DNA of 64,000 bases, taken from Thiodiazotropha sp040507005 (GTDB taxonomy: Bacteria > Pseudomonadota > Gammaproteobacteria > Chromatiales > Chromatiaceae). The notes below the pieces were generated by a model. It did no database searches and was not told the DNA's origin. It saw only the letters and a list, made by a program, of their open reading frames with translations. Each line of letters starts with the position of its first letter. Positions within the stretch are counted from its first letter, which is position 1. The stretch is taken from NCBI GenBank assembly GCA_040507005.1, contig JBEVVS010000020.1:1-64000 (forward strand), written 5' to 3'. The position numbers and the translations under genes were made by a program. Below are positions 1-8,868 of the stretch, piece after piece.

Positions 1-574
1 CCCACTCATGTTCATCCGAGGTATGGTTGAGCACCATATCCAGGATCAGCAGCATGCCCCTTTTGCGTGCGGATGTGGAGAGGGTATTGACCGCATCCAG
101 GTTGCCGACACGGGGATCGATGTTACGGAAATCACTCACCGCATAGCCACCGTCACTGGCCCCCTCGGGACAGACCATGACCGGCATCACATGCACCATA
201 TTGATGCCTAGCTCCTGCAGATAGGGAAGCTTGCTCTCCACGCCCAGCAGGTCATCGGCAAAGCCATCCGCATACAGCGCCATACCGACCCACTCCTGAC
301 TGAGGAACCAGTTGTGATCCTTCTCCCGTTCGCTGTCCAGCTGCTTAAGGGTGATATGCCGCTGGATGTAACGGGTCGCCATCACCTCCACCAGGCGGAT
401 CATCTGCTCCTTGAAGTCCTCCCGTTTGCCGTAGAGATAGTGAAACAGCTGGTGGATGACATAGAAATTGGCGCCAAGACGGGTATAGAAGTGGCGCAGA
501 TCCCGCTCCCGGATCTCGGGCTTGATCTCGTCGAGAATCTGATTCAGCAGAGAATGGGAGACCTGTTCATACAT
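1..574 (-). CDS. ams: Amylosucrase, N-terminal part (runs off the left edge)
   Basis: The reverse strand encodes about 191 residues from an ATG at 574 to the window edge without a stop. The N-terminal all-helical part is followed by the start of a GH13 barrel. It carries the segment GVESKLPYLQELGINMVHVM and the GH13 region-I motif DMVLNHTSDEHEW, which together are typical of amylosucrase (EC 2.4.1.4). The enzyme splits sucrose into an alpha-glucan and fructose. Its place beside sucrose-phosphate synthase, phosphatase and fructokinase matches the sps-spp-fruK-ams cluster known from halophilic methanotrophs, where it turns over the osmolyte sucrose. The catalytic Asp and Glu lie outside the window, so activity cannot be judged. 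Confidence 0.88.
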   Translation of the reverse strand, partial: MYEQVSHSLLNQILDEIKPEIRERDLRHFYTRLGANFYVIHQLFHYLYGKREDFKEQMIRLVEVMATRYIQRHITLKQLDSEREKDHNWFLSQEWVGMALYADGFADDLLGVESKLPYLQELGINMVHVMPVMVCPEGASDGGYAVSDFRNIDPRVGNLDAVNTLSTSARKRGMLLILDMVLNHTSDEHEW

Positions 575-755
575 GTTTGCGAACCTGGAAAAAGGACTAC
601 ACGCCGTATCGGCAGCCAGAGGTAGGAGTTTACACCCTTGAGCGTGAGAAGATAGATATGGGATGAGGAAAGGTTATCTTAGAGAATAGTGGGGGTAAAA
701 AGGCACAGCACGATCCGGCATCCAATTCAGCGATCCTGTCAGAGGGTTTTTTTGA

Positions 756-929
756 TCACTTTTCATTAGTGACCGATGGTTTTGACAGGAACACAAATGG
801 AATTGCGAAAGGACCGAATACTCCACCCATTACCCCCCAAAAAACAGCCTTGGTTTGCCGTTTTCTTGCGATGTAGTGGCAAACAACAGCACTTGAAATA
901 AATACCACGAGTAATAGTGCTGTAACCAT
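756..929 (-). CDS. Small membrane protein, 57 aa, unknown function
   Basis: An ATG at 929 opens a 57-residue frame ending TGA at 756. The product has an N-terminal hydrophobic helix (about residues 2-19), a basic stretch (ARKRQTK) and a second hydrophobic helix (FWGVMGGVFGPFAIPFVFL), so it looks like a two-helix inner-membrane protein. Such helix-basic loop-helix miniproteins are common in proteobacteria. The competing longer frame starting at 960 gives a cysteine-rich, non-hydrophobic product without family features and is less credible. No strong ribosome site is visible. It lies 31 nt downstream of the 94-aa gene and may be co-transcribed with it. Confidence 0.55.
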   Translation of the reverse strand: MVTALLLVVFISSAVVCHYIARKRQTKAVFWGVMGGVFGPFAIPFVFLSKPSVTNEK

Positions 930-960
930 TTTCGTTTGGCTCTATTTCAAGTCGTGGCAT

Positions 961-1245
961 TCACTCAAACGATTGCTGACTGAGCCATTCATTCATATTC
1001 TGCCGCTCACCAATATTGAAGGCACCAACGGGCTGGCTGTCGACGGATGTATAATAGAGACGCTTTCCCTTGTGACCAGCGCTTTTTATTATTCTTGTTT
1101 TTACCAATTTGACGCCAAACTTTCTTTGAAAGCGCTCTGCATACTTGCGCACATTTTGTATGTTTCGATTTCTAACGGAAAAATCGATGTACCCTGCAAT
1201 CCAAAAGATCGTTTTTTCGCTAGGGGAGTAATACAAATTATCCAT
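961..1245 (-). CDS. Hypothetical protein, 94 aa
   Basis: The start at 1245 is chosen because a strong purine-rich ribosome site (GAGAGGAGAG) lies just upstream, whereas a frame from 1299 has none. The 94-residue product is soluble and basic, with the stretch VRKYAERFQRKFGVKLVKTR in the middle. I do not recognise a family. Together with the 57-aa membrane protein it interrupts the usual fructokinase-amylosucrase adjacency. Local base composition is more AT-rich than the sucrose genes, which suggests a later insertion. Confidence 0.6.
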   Translation of the reverse strand: MDNLYYSPSEKTIFWIAGYIDFSVRNRNIQNVRKYAERFQRKFGVKLVKTRIIKSAGHKGKRLYYTSVDSQPVGAFNIGERQNMNEWLSQQSFE

Positions 1246-1574
1246 TTTGTCTCTCCTCTCTAATGATTTTGTACAATTTCGTCCGTGAGTTTTTTTCATT
1301 TCCCGGGCACATTTTACTCCCCAGAATTAGCCCTGACTAGCACTCTCGGTGACCAGAAATTGTCACACCTTTGACACTTTCATAAGACTGTAATGCAGTT
1401 CAGATAAGAGGAAGGCCATACACACCTGAGTGGGCATGAATGTCGTTCACACAATGCTATATGTGTTTATGCCGGCTGCACCATTACCGGGCATTTTGCT
1501 GGCATTTTCGTCAGCGCTTAATATCCATCTGTTTAATAGCCTCGAGATGCCGAAGCTGACATTTCTACAACTGA
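1246..1574. other. Gene-free stretch between fructokinase and the 94-aa gene
   Basis: No convincing coding frame, RNA gene or clear terminator was found in these 329 bases. The AT-rich part around 1260-1430 probably holds the promoter of the 94-aa gene on the minus strand. A plus-strand frame from 1430 runs into the antisense of fructokinase and was not accepted. Confidence 0.5.
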
Positions 1575-2459
1575 TCAGGCGAGTTGCCAGGCTTGGATAT
1601 AGTCTTGATAAAAGGCGGGATTGTCTACAACCGCCCCACGCTGTCCCACGATGGCCGAGGCAAAGCCCTGGGCCCGTTCCAGGGTTAGCTGTAGCGGCCA
1701 ATCCCGTTCCAGGCCAAGGATCAATACCGCGGTCAAGGCGTCCCCCGCACCGACCGTGTCCACCAGGTTCAGATTGATCTCCGGCGCAATTTGACAGGTG
1801 CTGTCATCGGCGGCCACCGCCAACACTCCCCGTGCCCCGAGGGTCACCACCAAACCCTCCAGATCGTACTGGCGTCTGAAGCCGATAGCCGTTGCCAAAA
1901 AATCCCCGTGTTCAGGATGGAGTTGCAGCAGTTCATCCTCATTCAGCTTGACCCAGTCGGCTTCTGTCACCCATTTCAAGACAGATGCCCGCTGCCACCA
2001 GGGATCGCGCAGATTGACATCCATGAGGATGCGCTGGGGATGGTTGGCCTTCAAGCGGCTCAGGGCCGCCCTGGCAATCGAGTTGCGCAATCCCAGACTG
2101 CCATGGTAGAGGGTGGTCGCCTGAACCTCCCCTACCCCGGCGGCATCGATGAAGTCATAGGCCACATCGGCCACGATCTCATAACTGGGTTCCCCCGCTT
2201 CGAGTGTGACCGATACCCGACCCGTGGGATGTTGCTCGTCCCGCTGTAGACACTCCGTGGTCATACCCCACCGATGCATGGAGTCTAGAATCGCACTACC
2301 CTCGTCATCCCTGCCGATGCGACTGATAAACAGTGGCGAATGGCCAAAGGCCTGAAGATGCCAGGCGACGTTGAATGGAGCGCCACCCAACACCCGTTCT
2401 CCGGTGGGGAAACAGTCGAAGAGCACCTCACCGAAAATCGCAATCGCATGCTTGTTCAT
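1575..2459 (-). CDS. scrK: Fructokinase, PfkB family
   Basis: This 294-aa protein begins with the PfkB entry strand AIAIFGEVLFDCFPTG and the substrate-site segment VLGGAPFNVAWHL. Near residue 234 it has the anion-hole and catalytic-base motif DTVGAGDA that is diagnostic of ribokinase/PfkB sugar kinases. Length and motifs fit bacterial fructokinases that phosphorylate fructose to fructose-6-phosphate with ATP. In this cluster it would recycle the fructose released by amylosucrase. It starts 12 nt after the phosphatase stop, so the two are almost certainly in one minus-strand operon with sucrose-phosphate synthase. Another hexose substrate cannot be excluded from sequence alone. Confidence 0.85.
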   Translation of the reverse strand: MNKHAIAIFGEVLFDCFPTGERVLGGAPFNVAWHLQAFGHSPLFISRIGRDDEGSAILDSMHRWGMTTECLQRDEQHPTGRVSVTLEAGEPSYEIVADVAYDFIDAAGVGEVQATTLYHGSLGLRNSIARAALSRLKANHPQRILMDVNLRDPWWQRASVLKWVTEADWVKLNEDELLQLHPEHGDFLATAIGFRRQYDLEGLVVTLGARGVLAVAADDSTCQIAPEINLNLVDTVGAGDALTAVLILGLERDWPLQLTLERAQGFASAIVGQRGAVVDNPAFYQDYIQAWQLA

Positions 2460-2471
2460 GACGCTGCCGAC

Positions 2472-3320
2472 TCAGACATCCAACAGCCGGGCGATCAACT
2501 GTGGATGGTAGTGGGCCGCACCTTCGATAATACCGGCGCTGTAGTTGCCATTCATATCCAAGAACCCCCCCTTGGCCATGTACAGGCTGTCACTATTGCC
2601 ATTTTGCGCTACCGACTGTTGCGCCTGTTGTCTGACCTCGGCTTGGGCATTCGCCACCAGCACCGCGGGGATTGGACTGATCAACACCTCCATGTCGTTA
2701 CCGCTGTCACCGGAAAAGACCGTTTCAGTCAGGCCATAGCCCAGGGACTCCCTGAGAAAATCGATGGCATGGTACTTGGTCGCCCGTTCGGGCAACACAT
2801 CGAGCAGGCCCATATTGGCCGTCTCATCGATACTCCAAACCAGACTCGCGGCCACCGTCTCCTGTTGCAGGCGCAACCCCATCTCATGGAGTATCGGTTG
2901 CTGATCCTGGTCGGGGGAGAGGTAGTAACTCAACTTGAAGCGGTTCTGTTTCTCATCCTCCTGCAGACGCAGCGCCGGGATATCGGAAAACAGCTGTTTC
3001 AGATCCTGGTGCGACCTGCCATTCCAATCCTGACTGATGTGCTGATGCCAATTCGATTGATGACGCCAGTCATCCGGGGATTCCACATGATAGAGAGAGG
3101 TGCCCACGTCGCCGATCACATAGTCCGGCTGGGGCAAGGCGTAATCGGCGATTGCGTCTCTCACCAGGGACTGATCCCTGCCGCTGACATAGGCAAGCAG
3201 CACCTCCTCGCTGGCACACAGTTGTTTAAATCTTACCCTGGCCTGCTCCGACTCGGGTTGCGGGCCATTGGGAATAAGGGTTCGATCCAGATCCGTGCAG
3301 ACTAATAATCTTTGACTCAT
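2472..3320 (-). CDS. spp: Sucrose-6-phosphate phosphatase, HAD superfamily
   Basis: The start at 3320 is chosen because its ATG overlaps the synthase stop as ATGA and leads directly into LLVCTDLDRTLIPNG. That segment carries the HAD nucleophile motif DxDxT intact. Downstream are FSGDSGNDMEVL (HAD motif IV) and a cap domain typical of Cof/SPP-type phosphatases. At 282 aa it has the usual size. It should hydrolyse sucrose-6-phosphate made by the neighbouring synthase to sucrose. The synthase has a related C-terminal domain with an altered nucleophile motif, so this separate enzyme is probably the active phosphatase. Confidence 0.87.
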   Translation of the reverse strand: MSQRLLVCTDLDRTLIPNGPQPESEQARVRFKQLCASEEVLLAYVSGRDQSLVRDAIADYALPQPDYVIGDVGTSLYHVESPDDWRHQSNWHQHISQDWNGRSHQDLKQLFSDIPALRLQEDEKQNRFKLSYYLSPDQDQQPILHEMGLRLQQETVAASLVWSIDETANMGLLDVLPERATKYHAIDFLRESLGYGLTETVFSGDSGNDMEVLISPIPAVLVANAQAEVRQQAQQSVAQNGNSDSLYMAKGGFLDMNGNYSAGIIEGAAHYHPQLIARLLDV

Positions 3321-5449
3321 TGTTCTTCTGGTACGTTGCAACGTTGAAAAAAATCGTAATGGTCTATGGCTTCCAGGATGCCCAAGGCGTGGGAGCTGTT
3401 GGCCAGGTAGATGCGTTCGTGATCGACCATGTGGGACAGCTCTTCATGATGACGATTGGCCACCACCACCGCCAGGGTGTTGCCCCGCATCATGTCCTCA
3501 TCGGCGCCTGAGCCCCCCGCCACCAGGATGTTTTCCAGGGGGATATCCAGGCGCTGGGCCACATATCGCAGCGCCTGTCCCTTGGAGGCGCGAGACGGGA
3601 GGATATCCAGAAACTGGCCGAAGGCGTGAATCACGTTACAGGTCAGCTCCTCCTTGTGCAGCAGGGTATTGATCTCATCCACCGATGGCGCCTTGTTGGG
3701 ATCGTAGTGATAGGCAATCTTGAAATAGCTCTGCTCCTGCTTCGGCTGCGCCTTGATCCCCGGCAGGTTCGACAACACCCGGCGCACACTCTTCGGCTGC
3801 CACAGATGATCGATATGCTCTATCCAGAAGTCATCGATGGAGAGACCCTGGGTATAGTGAATCTTGGTACCCAGGCTGGTGATCAAAACATCGGGGATAG
3901 GTATGGAAAACTTCTTCATCATCATCAAGGCGTCGTCCAGGCGCCTGCCGGTGGCGATGCCGAATGTGGCACATTTTCGGTTTTGCCGCACGACTTCGAT
4001 AAACTTTTTCAACCCGGATGGATTGCCGAGGAGATTCTGATCGAGATCGGTGAAGATGGCGCGATCCCGATAGCGATGTTTGACATACTTTGGCGGCTTG
4101 GTGGGCAGTCGATCGTGCCCGGCCGGCAAGGGTGCGATTTTCGAGAAATACTTCCTGGCGTGGGCCTTCCAGGAGTAGTGTTTGCGCACGCCGTTCAAAC
4201 CGTTGCGGGAAAATTTGTGCCATAAAACATTGTCGTGCAAGATCTTCAACAGACTGCTGCGAATGGCCTTCTTGTCCAAAGGATCCACCAGCAGTCCGTT
4301 GTTACAGTTACCGATGATGTCCACCGGACCACCGTTTTCCGTCGCGATCAGCGGCAGGCCGCTGGCCGCCGCTTCGAGCAGGGTCAAGCCGAAGGGTTCG
4401 GTCAATGCCGGATTGACGAAGACCCCTTTCGACAATGCAGCCAGACGATAGATGTCCGGCACCTCTTTCGCCAGGTGGCGCTTCGGGATCGCCACATGAC
4501 CATACAGGTCGTAGAGATCGTTCATCATCAACAATTCGGTCATCACCGATTGCGGGCCACTCTCCATATCCCGGATATCGTCACGATTGCCGGCCACGAT
4601 CACCAGATTGGCCGCATTCTGTAATTGGCTGGATTCGCCATACACCTCCAGCAGGGTGAGGATGTTCTTGCGTTCATCCGGGCGGGACAATGCAAGGATG
4701 ATCGGTTTGTCCGGCTGTTGCAGAAAGCGGCCCAGGCTCTTGGCGAAGGGGATCTCTTTGGCGCTGGTATCTGGCGGGTGAAACTGGGTCAGGTCGGTAC
4801 CCGGTGGAATGACCGCCATATTGTCCGGCTGATAGTAATTATAGAGACTGTACTGTTCTTCAATCTCGTTATGGGTGCTGGTGATGACCAGGTCCGCATT
4901 GGCCAGCAACTCCTCCTCCGCCTCGATGCGCCGATCCATGTTGTAACGTTGATCGATCTCCCGTCCCGATAATCCCTTGGCCAGCAGTTGATGCCGTTTG
5001 TCACGCCCCAGGGAGTGACCGGTATGCACCAAGGGTACCCCCAGCAGATGAGAAAGCCTGACACCGACATAGCCTGCATCGGCATAGTGACTGTGGACGA
5101 TATCCGGCATGCGCGGTTGATCGTTGAGCCAGTTGAGCAGGTTATCCATAAAGCTGTCGAGATGATCCCACAGGGTCTCTTTCATCAGATAGCCATCCGG
5201 ACCCGCATCGACTCGCACGATTCTCGCTTTGGCAGATAGGGGTTCGATTATCTCGGCATAGTCGTCGCTGATATCCGCATCCACCACCCGCCGGGTCACC
5301 AGATCAACCTGAGAGACTTCGTCGAGCTCCGCCAGAGCCCTGGCCAGATCGACCACATACTTGGTTTGCCCCCCGGTATCGGCATCACGCCCAAGCTCCA
5401 GGTCGTGTCCTCGAATCAGACCGTGCACGCTGATTAAGCAGATGTACAT
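3317..5449 (-). CDS. sps: Sucrose-phosphate synthase with C-terminal phosphatase-like domain
   Basis: The 710-aa product starts with a GT-B glycosyltransferase (GT4) carrying HGLIRG and GRDADTGGQTKYVVDLA near the N terminus and the EX7E element TEPFGLTLLE in the nucleotide-binding half. From about residue 463 a HAD-like domain begins with FTDLDQNLLG. The position normally occupied by Thr in DxDxT is Asn, so this domain may be structural rather than catalytic, as known for several two-domain synthases. The reaction joins UDP-glucose and fructose-6-phosphate. It is the first gene of the minus-strand operon and overlaps the phosphatase gene by 4 nt. No strong ribosome site precedes the ATG at 5449, so the exact start is uncertain. 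Confidence 0.9.
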   Translation of the reverse strand: MYICLISVHGLIRGHDLELGRDADTGGQTKYVVDLARALAELDEVSQVDLVTRRVVDADISDDYAEIIEPLSAKARIVRVDAGPDGYLMKETLWDHLDSFMDNLLNWLNDQPRMPDIVHSHYADAGYVGVRLSHLLGVPLVHTGHSLGRDKRHQLLAKGLSGREIDQRYNMDRRIEAEEELLANADLVITSTHNEIEEQYSLYNYYQPDNMAVIPPGTDLTQFHPPDTSAKEIPFAKSLGRFLQQPDKPIILALSRPDERKNILTLLEVYGESSQLQNAANLVIVAGNRDDIRDMESGPQSVMTELLMMNDLYDLYGHVAIPKRHLAKEVPDIYRLAALSKGVFVNPALTEPFGLTLLEAAASGLPLIATENGGPVDIIGNCNNGLLVDPLDKKAIRSSLLKILHDNVLWHKFSRNGLNGVRKHYSWKAHARKYFSKIAPLPAGHDRLPTKPPKYVKHRYRDRAIFTDLDQNLLGNPSGLKKFIEVVRQNRKCATFGIATGRRLDDALMMMKKFSIPIPDVLITSLGTKIHYTQGLSIDDFWIEHIDHLWQPKSVRRVLSNLPGIKAQPKQEQSYFKIAYHYDPNKAPSVDEINTLLHKEELTCNVIHAFGQFLDILPSRASKGQALRYVAQRLDIPLENILVAGGSGADEDMMRGNTLAVVVANRHHEELSHMVDHERIYLANSSHALGILEAIDHYDFFQRCNVPEEQ

Positions 5450-5778
5450 AGCGTATTGCAGGCATCGGGAACCTGCAGATCCATCCTTCAGGTTATTTGT
5501 TGTCGTTTAGCCTGGCGCAACCAATCGATAGCTGGAATTTGTCAGGCTGCTTTTCTTTTATGTTTATGACCAATATGTTATCAAAGATAAGAAAATATTG
5601 CTGAAAATGGCCGGCATACAACTTTGGCTGATTGAGGTTGAGTCTCTTTAGACCGATAAAATATGGGCTTTATTTGTCATCCGGGATTAACTATAAAGGG
5701 GTTCTAAACCCACCTGCGATGGCTTTTTCCACGTCCCACGGGTCGCACATTGGAGCAAAGCCACGCCGGGGAGATGAG
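5450..5778. other. Divergent intergenic region between sps and lutA
   Basis: This holds the promoters of two divergent operons. It is AT-rich at about 5540-5610. No clear palindrome, terminator or sigma-54 element was found. A plus frame from 5632 is continuous with lutA but lacks a ribosome site and family similarity, so it was treated as leader. Confidence 0.5.
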
Positions 5779-6546
5779 ATGCCAGAGCAAAAGCGATACC
5801 CGGTAAAACCCGAGAAGGCCTATTTCTTCGCCACCTGCCTGGTCGATCTGTTATACCCCGAAGCCGGACTTGCGGGTATGCAACTGATGCGCCGGGAGGG
5901 AGTGGAAGTGATCTTCCCTCAGGATCAGACCTGTTGCGGCCAGCCGGCCTGGAACAGCGGCTATCGCAAGGAGGCGAGAGCGGTGGCGCTGCGACAGCTG
6001 GCATGCTTCGGTGAGGACTACCCCATTGTGGTGCCCTCCGGCTCCTGCGCCGGGATGATGCGTTACCACTATCCTGAGATGTTCGAGAAGAGCGAACATA
6101 AGCAGCGGGTCGAGGCCTTTTCTGCACGGATCTACGAACTCACAGAGTTTCTGCTGCACGTCCTCAAGATCGACTTGAAGGATCTGGGTTCACCGGTCAA
6201 GGTCGCCCTCCATACCTCCTGTTCGGCACGCCGTGAAATGGGTGTCGCCGGTGAACATGAAGCCTTGCTTAAACAGCTGTCGGCGGTGGAACTGGTGGAG
6301 CAGACACGCAAAACGGAGTGCTGCGGCTTCGGCGGCACCTTCGCGGTCAAGCAACCGGCCATATCCGCCGAGATGGTACATGACAAGGCCAACGCCATAT
6401 GCGCCACCGGTGCAGATGTTTTAGTCAGTGGAGACTGTGGCTGTCTGATGAATATCGGCGGCCATCTGGCACACCGGGAGGTGTCGATGGAGAGTCGCCA
6501 TATCGCCAGTTTTCTCTGGGAACGCACCCATGCAACAGAGCGCTGA
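5779..6546 (+). CDS. lutA: L-lactate oxidation complex subunit LutA (CCG Fe-S protein)
   Basis: The ATG at 5779 is preceded by GGGGAG at good spacing and gives a 255-aa protein of the usual family length. It has two cysteine-rich CCG domains: TCCGQPAWNSGY with SGSCAGMM in the first half, and HTSCSARREMG, ECCGFGGTF and GDCGC in the second. These ligate the Fe-S centres of LutA/YkgE proteins. With LutB and LutC it forms the cytoplasmic, flavin-independent system that oxidises L-lactate to pyruvate. The gene overlaps lutB by 17 nt, showing translational coupling. No lactate permease or regulator is adjacent. Confidence 0.88.
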   Translation: MPEQKRYPVKPEKAYFFATCLVDLLYPEAGLAGMQLMRREGVEVIFPQDQTCCGQPAWNSGYRKEARAVALRQLACFGEDYPIVVPSGSCAGMMRYHYPEMFEKSEHKQRVEAFSARIYELTEFLLHVLKIDLKDLGSPVKVALHTSCSARREMGVAGEHEALLKQLSAVELVEQTRKTECCGFGGTFAVKQPAISAEMVHDKANAICATGADVLVSGDCGCLMNIGGHLAHREVSMESRHIASFLWERTHATER

Positions 6547-7948
6547 TTTTCATATCCGGGTCGAGGAGGCCCTGGCCAATGCTCAGCTCAAAGCGAGCTT
6601 GCGTTCCGCCATGGATGGATTGATGGCCAGTCGCAAGGCCTGTTTTCCCGATGCCGACGCCCTGGAGAAACTGCGCCTGCGGGGGGCTCAGATCCGCGCC
6701 AACTCCCTGTCGAAACTGCCACAATTGTTAGAGCAGTTGGAACAGCGCTGCAGCGAAAATGGTATCCATGTGCACTGGGCCGAAACTGTTGATGCGGCGA
6801 ATGAGATCGTGCTCGGCATCATGCAGGCCCATCAGGCCGAACTCCTGATCAAGGGCAAATCCATGGTCTCCGAGGAGATGGAGCTGAACCAGTTCCTGGA
6901 ATCCCACGGCATCGAGTGCCTTGAATCGGACCTGGGTGAGTATATCCTGCAGCTTGCCGGCGAACCCCCTTCACATATCGTCGCCCCCGCGATCCATAAA
7001 ACCCGTCAGGATATCGCCCAGCTGTTCAATGAAAAGTTTCCCGATATCCCCTACAGCGACGACGTGGACACCCTGACCCGCAGCGCCCGCGGGATTCTGC
7101 GTAAGAAGTTCTATGCCGCGGGGGTGGGCCTATCCGGGGTCAACTTCGCGGTGGCCGAAAGCGGCACCCTGTGCCTGGTGGAGAACGAGGGCAATGGCCG
7201 CATGTGCACCACTGTACCGCCGGTGCATATCGCGGTGACCGGGATCGAAAAGGTGGTGGAGAAAATGGCGCATATCCCTCCCCTGCTGAAACTCCTCACC
7301 CGCAGCGCCACCGGACAACATATCACCACCTACTTCAACATGATCAGCTCTCCACGCAAGCCGGGAGAGAAAGATGGCCCCAAAGAGGTCCATCTGATCC
7401 TGCTCGATAACGGCCGCTCGCGTATCTATGAGGACAGCGAACTGGTCAACACCCTGCGTTGCATCCGCTGCGGGGCCTGCATGAATCACTGCCCGATCTA
7501 TACCCGCATCGGCGGCCATGCCTACGGCACCACCATACCCGGCCCCATCGGCTCGATTCTCGAACCGCAGAAGGCGGGTAGTGACGACCTGGGGGAACTG
7601 CCTGTGGCCTCCACCCTCTGCGGCGCCTGTGCCGAGGTCTGCCCGGTGCGGATTCCGATACCGAAACTTCTCAATCGCCTGCGTTACGAGCGCAACCGCT
7701 CAGACCCTGACGGCACCACCCAGGGACAGGGCAGCGGCCGCAGCTTCACCGAAGCCACCCTTTGGCAGGGATGGAGCTGGCTGCATCGCAATCCGCGTCT
7801 CTATCGCCTGGCAACGACCCTGGCTACCCGTATGCGCAAGATTCTACCCATGAGTTTGGGCCCCTGGACCCAGGTGCGCAAAGCACCCCGCATTGCCGCC
7901 AAGACCCTGCATGAGCAAGCACGCCAGGAGGGATTCAGTGACCAGTAG
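6530..7948 (+). CDS. lutB: L-lactate oxidation iron-sulfur subunit LutB
   Basis: The 472-aa protein has an N-terminal LUD-type domain, including the stretch VAESGTLCLVENEGNGR. Around residues 310-325 there is a ferredoxin cluster motif (CIRCGACMNHCP) and near residue 363 a second one (CGACAEVCP). This order and length are those of LutB/YkgF. It should pass electrons from lactate oxidation through its two [4Fe-4S] clusters. It overlaps both neighbours in the lutABC operon. Confidence 0.9.
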   Translation: MQQSADFHIRVEEALANAQLKASLRSAMDGLMASRKACFPDADALEKLRLRGAQIRANSLSKLPQLLEQLEQRCSENGIHVHWAETVDAANEIVLGIMQAHQAELLIKGKSMVSEEMELNQFLESHGIECLESDLGEYILQLAGEPPSHIVAPAIHKTRQDIAQLFNEKFPDIPYSDDVDTLTRSARGILRKKFYAAGVGLSGVNFAVAESGTLCLVENEGNGRMCTTVPPVHIAVTGIEKVVEKMAHIPPLLKLLTRSATGQHITTYFNMISSPRKPGEKDGPKEVHLILLDNGRSRIYEDSELVNTLRCIRCGACMNHCPIYTRIGGHAYGTTIPGPIGSILEPQKAGSDDLGELPVASTLCGACAEVCPVRIPIPKLLNRLRYERNRSDPDGTTQGQGSGRSFTEATLWQGWSWLHRNPRLYRLATTLATRMRKILPMSLGPWTQVRKAPRIAAKTLHEQARQEGFSDQ

Positions 7949-8609
7949 CTCCAAGCAGGCCATTCTGCAGCGTTTACGCAGGAAACAGCCAAGCTTTGAC
8001 ACCCCGAGCCAACCGATCGACATAGAGCATCCGACTTGGCCCATGGAAACGCGCATCACCCAATTCAAATCGATGCTCGAATCGGTGCGTGCCGAGGTCC
8101 ATGTGGTGGATTCAAAGCACTGGACCGACAGCCTCAAAACCTTGCTCGCCGATAAACAGATCGACAACCTGCTGTATGGGAAACAGGGACCGCTCTCTAA
8201 AGAGATCGAGACTGCCTGGGGAGATACCCTTCTCCCCAAACTGGTGTGTGACGAGAGACCGGTCGATGAGTGGAAAGAAGAGATCTTCTTTCACACCGAT
8301 GCGGTCGTCACCTCATCCAGGGCCGCCATCGCAGAGACCGGCAGCCTGGTCCTTTGGCCGGACGAATTCGAACCCCGCACCTGGTCTCTGGTACCGCCTG
8401 TGCACTTCGTCGTGGTGGATAGCAATAAGCTTTACAACAACTTTGCCGAGGTGGTGGAGGCCGAACAGTGGGCGCAACAGATGCCGACCAATGCACTGCT
8501 GATATCAGGCCCATCCAAGTCGGCGGATATTCAGCAGACACTGGCGTATGGCGTGCACGGACCCGTAGAGTTAATCGTGTTATTGCGTCAGCATGAGACC
8601 AATTCCTAA
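7938..8609 (+). CDS. lutC: L-lactate utilisation protein LutC (LUD domain)
   Basis: The GTG at 7938 is chosen because AGGAGG ends 6 nt upstream; earlier frames lack a ribosome site. The 223-aa product contains the LUD signature AIAETGSLVLWPDEFEPRTW followed by SLVPPVHFVVV, as in LutC/YkgG. It overlaps lutB by 11 nt. It completes the complex that converts L-lactate to pyruvate. Confidence 0.87.
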   Translation: MTSSSKQAILQRLRRKQPSFDTPSQPIDIEHPTWPMETRITQFKSMLESVRAEVHVVDSKHWTDSLKTLLADKQIDNLLYGKQGPLSKEIETAWGDTLLPKLVCDERPVDEWKEEIFFHTDAVVTSSRAAIAETGSLVLWPDEFEPRTWSLVPPVHFVVVDSNKLYNNFAEVVEAEQWAQQMPTNALLISGPSKSADIQQTLAYGVHGPVELIVLLRQHETNS

Positions 8610-8766
8610 CTGATACCCCATCCCGGCATGCCGAAGCCCTGATCCCCTTGTTTGCAGTTGTCGATCTTCACCAACATGCATTCATGCCACTGCTCAAAGT
8701 CCATAGATTTCAAGTCAGAGACATCATCTTAATGAGAATTTAATCTGGATAGCGGGTGTGCAAACA

Positions 8767-8787
8767 GATAACGCTGCAGGCGTTATC
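8767..8787. repeat. Perfect inverted repeat, 8-bp arms
   Basis: GATAACGC and GCGTTATC flank a TGCAG spacer. It lies about 80 nt upstream of the lipoprotein gene start. It could be an operator or a short hairpin; no T-tract follows, so it is not an intrinsic terminator. Confidence 0.5.
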
Positions 8788-8868
8788 AGCCACATAGACA
8801 TTGAGCATCATTCTTCTTATTCTATACTATCGCGCCTATGTATCAGGAACAGTGAGGAATGGAAATTA

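Noticed and set aside
1430..1777. 115-codon plus-strand frame
   Set aside because: Second half is antisense to fructokinase and the first half has no support.
2340..3305. 321-codon plus-strand open frame
   Set aside because: Antisense to the sucrose-phosphatase and the fructokinase start; product is His/Gln/Leu-rich as expected of mirror frames.
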